A stretch of DNA of 64,000 nucleotides. Origin: Anniella stebbinsi. Its lineage: Eukaryota > Chordata > Lepidosauria > Squamata > Anniellidae. Below the pieces are notes generated by a model that did no database searches, was not told the DNA's origin, and was given only the letters and a program-made list of their open reading frames with translations. Below, piece after piece: positions 56,660 to 64,000 of this stretch. How positions within the stretch are numbered: the first letter of the stretch is position 1; the number at the start of each line of letters is the position of its first letter. The stretch covers positions 294,283,973 to 294,347,972 of the forward strand of contig JARDYH010000002.1 of the NCBI GenBank assembly GCA_029215795.1, read 5' to 3'. The translations under genes were made by a program, and so were the position numbers.

Positions 56660-57575
56660 GAGAGTAAAATAGAGCTTGGATAAGGGACCTGTGTAAAATA
56701 GGGACACTGTCTGGCATGTTAGCTGCATATGTTTATCCCTGGTTGTTTTATTACTCTATTGCTCATATGGTCTTTTGTGGTGTGTGTGTGTTCATTCAGA
56801 TTTTAAGTTTTTTTTCCTATTGACATTTTTCTTCAGTAAAAAATTGAAATGTTGTGTTCTCTCTCTCTCTCCCCTCCCCTCTCCTCTGAGTACTAACTCC
56901 ATATCTATAGCCAACCCACACTACCTAACGTAGATACCCAAGACCTGGAGCAGGGGTGGGCATGGATTTTATAAAGTCAAATTCATGGACACCCCTGTGT
57001 GTTTTCTCCATTGCCAAGCTTTTTAAGCATTACATTAATGTCATTCCTGCCAAAGATCAGAGTTGCAATAATAGAACGTTCTTAAAAGGAACCCCTACCC
57101 ATTTTGAAGTACTATTCTTCAGCCCTAAAAAGTGCTTTTCCAGTCTTTCACCTGGTGAAATTCTTATGTGTTAGAGGAAATAATGTGATGGCAAAGGGGT
57201 TGAGGAATCCATTCACAAATGTGTTAGTCAAAGTCTACATGGTTCATCTCCACTGAAATCAAGGAATTTACCGCCCTGTTAAGTTGAAGAGTTGTTGTGG
57301 TGATGGTTCAGGTTTCATTTGTTTCCTCTGTGCTCTGCTATTTCAGACAGCAACACATTGGCATATGGAACATGTGAAGACACTTGTGCATCTGTTTCTT
57401 CTCACATCCACTATAGCTCCTATTCTGCCTTATCTGTAGACTAGGAAAGCTGTTTATATATCATTGATAACAGCTGCTCTTGGCAAGAACATATTCCTCA
57501 GACTGCAACCACACCAAATTCACTCTTGTTTTATATTTTGCTAAAGTTGCACTATAGTGCCAATTGTTTTATATT
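56660..57575. other. Intronic stretch, nothing recognised
   Basis: No element edge or exon; small pyrimidine tract near 56858-56884. Confidence 0.4.
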
Positions 57576-57577
57576 GC

Positions 57578-57597
57578 ACTAGCTGATACGCCCGAAG
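57578..57597. repeat. Left flank of unclassified repeat (CTAGCTGATACGCCCG)
   Basis: ACTAGCTGATACGCCCG matches the start of the repeat at 62089 (GACTAGCTGATATGCCCGGC). The CR1 insertion at 57598 follows directly. Confidence 0.6.
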
Positions 57598-59443
57598 TTG
57601 GTGTCAGGAAGGCTAAAGCTGAGAATGAGATGAGGCTAGCAAGGGATGCTAAAAGCAATAAAAAAAGGCTTTCTTCAGATACGTGAGTAAAAGACAGAGG
57701 AAAGAAATGGTGGTTCAACTGCTTCATGAGGATGGCAAATTGGTAACAGATGACAAAGAAAAGGCCAAAGTGCTCAATTCCTACTTTGACTCAGTTTTCT
57801 CCCAAAAGTGGGTCTTTGACCCCCTGGAAAAAGTGAAGTAAAAGCTGAAGGGGCAGGACTGCAGTTTGAAATTTATAAAAAAATTGTTCCAGGAACACCT
57901 AATTTCTTTGAATGAGTTCAAATCTCAAGGGCCCGACAAACTGCCTCCTAGAGTAATAAAGGAGCTGGCAGAAGAACTCTCAGAACCACTGTCTATTATC
58001 TTTGCGAAATCATGGCAGACGGGTGAAGTGTCGGACAAATGGAGGAGGGCTAATGTTGTCCCTATCTTCAAAAAGGGCAAGAAGGAGGAACCTGGGAACT
58101 ATAGACAAGTCAGTCTGACATCTATCCCTGGGAAATTTTTGGAGCAGATTATAAAGAAGTCAATCTGTAAGCACCTTGAAAACAATGCAGTGATTACCAG
58201 AAGCCAGCATGGATTTATTGAGAACAAATCCTGTCAGACTAATCTGATCTAATTTTTTGATCAGGTAACCTTCCTTGTGGACTGTGGGAATGCTGTAGAC
58301 ATAGTATATCCTGACTTCAGCAAAGCTTTTGACAAAGTGCCAAATGACATTCTGATTCACAAACTAGTGAAAAGTGGGCTAGATGGAACAACTATTGGGT
58401 GGATACACAGTTGGCTACAGAATCGGACTCAAAGAGTGCTTATCAATGGTACCTTTTCACACTGGGGGGAGGTAACAAGCGGGTACCACAGAGCTCAGTC
58501 CTGGGCCCAGTGCTCTTCAACATTTTTATTAATGACTTGGATGAGGAAGTGCAGGGAATGCTTATCAAATTTACAGATGACACCAAATTGGGTGGGATAG
58601 CTAATACCCTGGAAGACAGAAACAAACTTCAAAGTGATCTTCATAGGCTGGAATGCTGGGCTGAAAACATCAGAATGGAATTTAATAGGGATAAATGCCA
58701 AGTTCTACACCTAGGAAAAGGAAGCCAAATGCACAGTTACAAGATGGGGGATACTTGGCTCAGCAATACTACAAGCAAGAAGGATCTTTGAACTGTTGTA
58801 GATCACAAGTTGAATATGAGCCAACAGTGTGATGTGGCTGCAAAAAAAGCAAATGCTATTTTGGTCTGCAATAATAGAAGTATAGCTTCCAAACTGTGTG
58901 AGGTACTAGTTCCCCTATATTCAGCACTGGCTAGGCCTCATCTTGACTGTTGCATCCAGTTCTGGGCACCACACTTCAAGAAGGATGCAGACAATCTGGA
59001 GCGTGTTCAGAGGAGGGCAACAACGATGATCAGTGGTCTGGAAACAAAGCCCTATGAGGAGAGACTGAAAGAACTGGGCATGTTTAGCCTTGAGAAGAGG
59101 AGATTGAGGGGAGAAACGACACACTCTTCAAATACTTGTCACAGAGAGAAGGGCCTGGATCTCTCCTCGATCAACCCAGTGTGCAGGACACAGAATAATA
59201 GGCTCAAGTTACAGGAAGCCAGATTCTGGCTGGACATCAGGAAAAACTTCCTGACTGTTAGAGCAATACGACAATGGAACCAATTCCCTAGGGATGTCGA
59301 GGGCTCTCCCACATTAGAGGCATTCAAGAGGCAGCTTGACAACCATCTGTCAGGCATGCTTTAATGTGGATTCTTGCACTGAGCAGGGGGTTGGACTCAG
59401 TGGCCTTATAGGCCCCTTCCAACTCTACTATTATATGATTCTA
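57598..59443 (+). pseudogene. CR1 LINE ORF2 (3' two-thirds), decayed
   Basis: The copy begins within the reverse transcriptase region (KRPGNYR-type text reads GKKEEPGNYRQVSLTSIP), continues DFSKAFDKVPNDILIHKL (box A), then QSSVLGPVLFNIFINDLD and FTDDTKLGG (box C; catalytic DD kept), NRDKCQVLHLGKGSQ, LFGMF-equivalent ELGMFSLEKRRLRG and the terminal RQLDNHLSGML. A TAA at 58250-58252, a frameshift near 58475 and a TGA at 58789-58791 disable it. The 3' UTR ends with the CR1 hallmark TTATATGATTCTATGAA. Orientation is opposite to GRK5. 5'-truncated. Confidence 0.93.
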
Positions 59444-61250
59444 TGAATATGTTTTCAAAATATACCCAGCATTGCCCAGATATCTGAATAACATATAGTA
59501 GGGAAGCGGATCTCAGTGGACGTGGGGAACTGTTGTATGCATGTGCTCTGAAGTTATTATTATGAAAAAAGGAAAGTAGACAGAACACAAAATACTTTAT
59601 TGGCATAATTTACTATATTTAACAGGTTTTGCCAGAGAGCCAGGATGGTCAAGGCCACTGGTGACTTGGGCCTTTTATCTGACACTCTTGTGCTCTGAAG
59701 ACACACCATGGCACTTTTAATTTTTATCTTTTTAGTTAAATGAATTTGTGTATAAATTAACTATCCGCCCAATAAGTGCATACATACAGAAGAGAAGACA
59801 CATAGAATGCTACAGCCAAACTGCATCTGGCTTGAATTGTGCTTAAATAGCATGCTTAAGATTGACCGTACCTCTTTCTTAACAAAAAGCAGTTGTGGGG
59901 ACCCAACTGTGATCAGGGGTGTAGCACGGGAGAATTTAAGTCCCCAACCCACCCACCCATGCTGTTTTCCTGGTTCAAATTTCCCCAAAGCTGCTATTTG
60001 ACCCAGATAGTGTCATTAACAGCAAACAGCATATGACCCTGGTAGCATTATGCCACTGCTATGGAGCCACATAGAGGATAAAGCTATTTTCAATATCTCT
60101 TGCTGAAGAAATTTAATTTATGGAATGTCCTGAAGGAATAATAGCAATTTGTACTTGTCATGACCATGACTCATGGTTTGGTGTCAAGAGAAGACTCTTG
60201 GGAGTTCCACCCAAGGCATGCTGGGAGTTGTAGACATAAGCCTTGATTTTTTATTAAATTCTTTAAAAATACTTAAAATCCAAAATTACATTTTTTTAGA
60301 TTTTTCTGGTACATTGTACAGCCAGACCTATCAGCACGCCAGATTTCAAGTTTCTACCTGGCGTTGCTTGGGCTCTCTAAAATATATGTCTGTGAGGTAA
60401 TCATCTTAAAGTAGCAGGCCGGTGCTGTGCCTGTGAGTTCACCTTTAAACAAATTAAATTCATTTCTTTTTTCCTCTCTCACCCTCATGACAAACCTTCA
60501 AGGTAAGCCAGCCCTAGGTCTGTGAGGTAACTTTAAAACAAATTAAATTAGTTACTTCCCCACCCCTCTCTCACCTTCAATGCATGGCCAGGGCTGCCTT
60601 GAAGCGGTCATCAAAATTGTCCTTGTCCCCACAGAAAACAAAAAACTACAACTCCTGGCATGCTTTTTGCTGCAGTGCCCGATTTGCCCAATGGGAATCC
60701 TGCTGCTGAAGCTCATGGGAAGTGAAGTCTGGCTGAGCCAATCCACACTACACTGTGTAATTGGTACCCATAGGAAAGCCTTGAGGGAGCTGGCTGGTTG
60801 ACTGACAGTTTGCTTGGTTGCCATTGGCAACAGGCCTGCTCCAGATGGGGACTAGCAACTGAGGCAGCTGGCCCCAGGCACTCTCCCTTCAGGGCCAGGA
60901 GGGGGAGCCACTACCAGATAATGGCTGCCGAAGCCTGATAAGTCTTCCCTCCTGCCCAAGGCATGCTGGGAGCCTAGGTCCTTGAATAATATGTTATTCC
61001 TATCATAACTAACCCACAACACTCCAAGACAGATGCAAGAATTACAGAATAAAGTTTATGATTTTTATATAAAAGCCTGACTATACCACTGAGACAGAAG
61101 AGTGAATGGAGGATTGACTGATATAGCTGAGGCTAGAATGGAATGGTGGGCAGGGTTAGTGGCAGTTGGAGAAAGTCAGGTAGAAGGAGAACAAAGACAG
61201 TTAGTGAGAGGCCAGAGAAGTGGAAGCTGAGTTCGGATTAAGAGATAGTG
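59444..61250. repeat. Unclassified repeat family, block A
   Basis: Four segments recur in the same order at 62678-63920: ATGTTTTCAAAATATACCCA (59451), AAAAATACTTAAAATCCAAA (60265), CTGGTTGACTGACAGTTTGC (60793) and AATAAAGTTTATGATTTTTA (61048). The motif GGCRTTGCYTGGG or GCATTGCCCAG occurs near 59470 and 60360. No coding frame is recognised. It contains GGGAATCCTGCTGCTGAAGC and ACTACAACTCCTGGCATGC. Confidence 0.85.
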
Positions 61251-62088
61251 ACCTGGATTGCTCACCCATACTTTATTTTAAATCAGCCACTCTACATGCC
61301 AGTACATGCTTTTGGCAGCCCGCAGGTGCTGACATCCTCTGAGACATCCTCTCGTTGCAGATGCTGCTCCTCGATAGAGCGTTGAGGTGTAGCATTGCCC
61401 AGGGGAAGGGGGTAAATAGATATCAATGGATGCACCATCTTGCTGGGATTACCTTGGCCTGTGCTTCTCATCCACCAAGTGCTACATCAGGAGCCTACAC
61501 TGAAGGGCCGGGACTGGGCTGGGCACTCCCCCCCCCTTCGTTGAGCTGATTTCTGGACATGCGCAGAGTGCTTCCCTTTCCTCCCTCCATCTTAAGGATG
61601 AAAGCTGCATGTGCATTTCCCCAGTTTCTGAGAAAACAGCGATATCAGGATTGGGTGCCTTTGAGCATGTCCAGAGTTTGGCCTCTCAAAGCCACGCTGT
61701 TATATCTAGTTATGATTTTAAAACCACACGTGGCAGGTGGAAAGAGGCACCGCAAATAGATGCAGCCCATTTATGTGGGTTGTTTCCTTTTATGTGGAAT
61801 TGGGTTGACTACTCCAGACTGACCTTAGGAATCACAATGACCACCAAAGGCCATTAAGTCTGGCCTCCCATCTAAGGCATGCTGGGAGTTGTAGGCGTAA
61901 ACCTAGGATTTTATTAAATTCCTTAAAAATACTTAAAACCCCAAAAATCATGTTTTTAGATTTTTTTTTCTGATCCATGTACACGAAGACCTGTCTGGGT
62001 GAACAGTATTAAGGCAGTACCATATGCGGAAGTGGGTAAACTTTTCCGGACATACATAACACATACTTTCCACTTTATAGGTAGAGAC
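61251..62088. repeat. Unique segment then partial third copy of the repeat
   Basis: 61251-61865 shows nothing recognised. 61870-61990 (AAGGCATGCTGGGAGTTGTA, TTAAAAATACTTAAAACCCC) repeats 60217-60340 of block A. Confidence 0.6.
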
Positions 62089-62300
62089 TAGCTGATATGC
62101 CCGGCATTGCTTGGGTACGTGATAATGTTTCTAACATTTGATAAATAATACATTTCTCTGCACCTTATTCATCTTTAGGTTGGTTGGTTTTTTTTAGTTT
62201 GGCTGAGTTCGTAAATTGTTTTGTTAGAATCAATGGAAAATTGTGTTAATAAGAACTGTATTTTAAATTAGAACTTCGTGATGAACCACATTTTTTGTTT
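62089..62300. repeat. Unclassified repeat, left edge copy
   Basis: CTAGCTGATATGCCCGGCAT TGCTTGGGTACG begins a copy interrupted near 62310 by an L2 tail. Confidence 0.6.
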
Positions 62301-62309
62301 TACCTCAAA

Positions 62310-62313
62310 TGCC

Positions 62314-62350
<37 letters not shown>

Positions 62351-62560
62351 TGCATTTATATACTGCCCCATAGCCAAAGCTCTCTGGGCGGTTTACAAAA
62401 ATTAAAAACATTGAATATTAAAAAACTGACATACAAAATTTAAAAAGCATAAAAAGCATAAAAACAGATTATAAATACAATATACATTTTAAAAAAACAA
62501 TCTGTGTCAAACATCAACAACAACAACAATTCGTCAACATACGCTGTCAAATGGCTGAGA
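62310..62560 (-). mobile_element. L2-type LINE tail
   Basis: (ATT)n followed by TACTGCCCCATAGCCAAAGC and TCTCTGGGCGGTTTACAAAA, antisense to the 3' terminus seen at 45580-45620. Confidence 0.88.
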
Positions 62561-62677
62561 TAAGAAAAAAGCCTACACCTCCCAGCATGCCTTGGCCGGA
62601 GCATCCGTCTAAACTTCAAAATTATCAGGACACACAACATCCTTTCTACCAGCTAAAAACGATGCAAACCTAAAAAT

Positions 62678-63920
62678 ATGTTTTCAAAATATGTCCGGCA
62701 TTGCCCAGATATCTGAATAACATATAGTAGGGAAGCGGATCTAAGTGGACTTGAGGAACTGTTGTATGCATGTGCTCTGAAGTTATTATTATGAAAAAAG
62801 GAAAGCAGCAAGAACACAGAATACTTTATTGGCATAATTTACTATATAATATCTACATTTAACAAGTTTTGGCAGAGAGCCAGGATGTCAAGGAAACTGA
62901 TGACTTGGGCCTTTTATCTGACATAAAAATACTTAAAATCCAAAATTTAATGTTTTTAGATTTTACTGGTACATTGTACAGCCAGAATGCCAGTTTCCCC
63001 TAAAATATATGTCTGTGAGGTAATCATCTTAAAGTAGCAAGCTGGCTAGGCCTGTGAATTAACCTTTAAACAAATTAAATTCATTTCTTTTTTCCTCTCT
63101 CACCTCATGACAACCCTTCAAGGTACGCCAGTCCTAGCCCTGTGAGGTAACTTTAAAACAAATTAAATTAGTTTCTCCCCCCTCCCCACCATCACCTTCA
63201 ATGTATGGCCAGGGCTGCCTTGAAGTTGTCACCATAATTTTCCTTGTCCTCACAGAAAACAATAACTACAACTCCCGGCATGCCTTTTGCTGTGGTGTCC
63301 GACTTGCCCAATGGGAGTCCTGCTGCTGAAGCTCATGGAAACTGAAGTCTAGCTGAGCCAGTCCACACTACACCATGCAATCGGTACTCAAGGTAGGCCT
63401 TGAGGGAGTTGGCTGGTTGACTGACAGTTTGTTTGGTTGCCGTTGGCAACAGGCCTGCTCCCGATGGGGACTAGCAACTGAGGCAGCTGACCCCAGGTGC
63501 TCTCGCTTCAGGCCCAGGAGGGTGAGCCACTACCAGAAAATGGCTGCCAAAGCCTGATAAGTCTTCCCTCCTGCCCAAGGCATGCTGGGAGTTGTAAGCA
63601 TAAGCCTAGGTCCCTGAATAACATGTTAATCTTTGAACACCATCTGAGATGTGGTGGAAGACAATAGGAAAGCAGGCCATCTTAGTTGTGGCACCCTGCT
63701 TGTGGATTTCTGAATAAAGTTTATGATTTTTATGTAACAGCCTGATTATACCACTGAGATAGAAGAGTGAATGGAGGATTGACTGATAAAGCTGAGGCTA
63801 GAATGGCATGGTGGGCAGGGTTAGTGGCAGTTGGAGAAAGTCAGGTAGAAGGAGAACAAAGACAGTTAGTGAGAGGTCAGAGAAGTGGAAGCTGAGTTAG
63901 GATTGAGAGATTTCCTCCCA
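62678..63920. repeat. Unclassified repeat family, block B
   Basis: Collinear with 59444-61250, shorter by deletions (for example the 59640-60230 part is mostly missing). ATATGTCCGGCATTGCCCAG at 62690 again shows the conserved motif. Differences from block A are point changes and small indels, so the duplication is not recent. Confidence 0.85.
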
Positions 63921-64000
63921 ACATCTTAGTTTTGACTACACAGGGAGATGATTCTTTTTTAAAAAGACATTCAACTTTTTTACCTGCACTCTGAAATGGC

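Overview
This window is vertebrate nuclear DNA, most likely from a squamate reptile. It is moderately AT-rich with few CpGs outside young elements, and is packed with short interspersed repeats: tRNA-derived SINEs, CR1 and L2-type LINE tails and hAT-like miniature elements of kinds I associate with lizards and snakes. The species is inferred from repeat style and was not tested. No prokaryotic gene organisation, CRISPR array or operon is visible.

The only host coding sequence I can support is two exons of one gene on the minus strand, at 26412-26522 and 14184-14261. In that order they encode 37 and 26 residues of the RGS-homology region of G protein-coupled receptor kinase 5 (GRK5). Both have matching splice sites and join in phase 0. 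The window is therefore the interior of GRK5: about 14 kb of the downstream intron (1-14183), a complete 12.15 kb intron (14262-26411), and at least 37 kb of the upstream intron (26523-64000). I did not find the preceding exon or the following exon.

The rest is intron shaped by transposons. From 1 to 26 kb there are degraded L2/CR1 fragments, SINEs and several miniature inverted-repeat elements, with three or four unusually complex repeat-free patches that could be conserved noncoding DNA. From 29 to 46 kb there is a CR1 3' end, a foldback hAT-like element at 34585-35077, a nested hAT/L2 complex at 38151-39032, and a GC-rich inverted-repeat element at 41018-42502 that carries an antisense reading frame and poly(A) signal. 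From 46 to 50 kb there are two LTR-like stretches.

The most notable block is 50525-56651: a 6.1 kb hAT-type element with a perfect 8-bp target duplication, internal minisatellites, and a nearly full-length L2 LINE (CpG-rich tandem 5' monomers, endonuclease and reverse transcriptase, disabled by stops, frameshifts and a lost catalytic Asp). From 57.6 to 64 kb a decayed CR1 LINE is embedded in an unclassified repeat family whose blocks recur two or three times, each with a GGCATTGC-type motif.

No functional multigene system was found. The points of most interest are the transposon structures, and the arrangement of related inverted elements on both sides of GRK5 exon 4.
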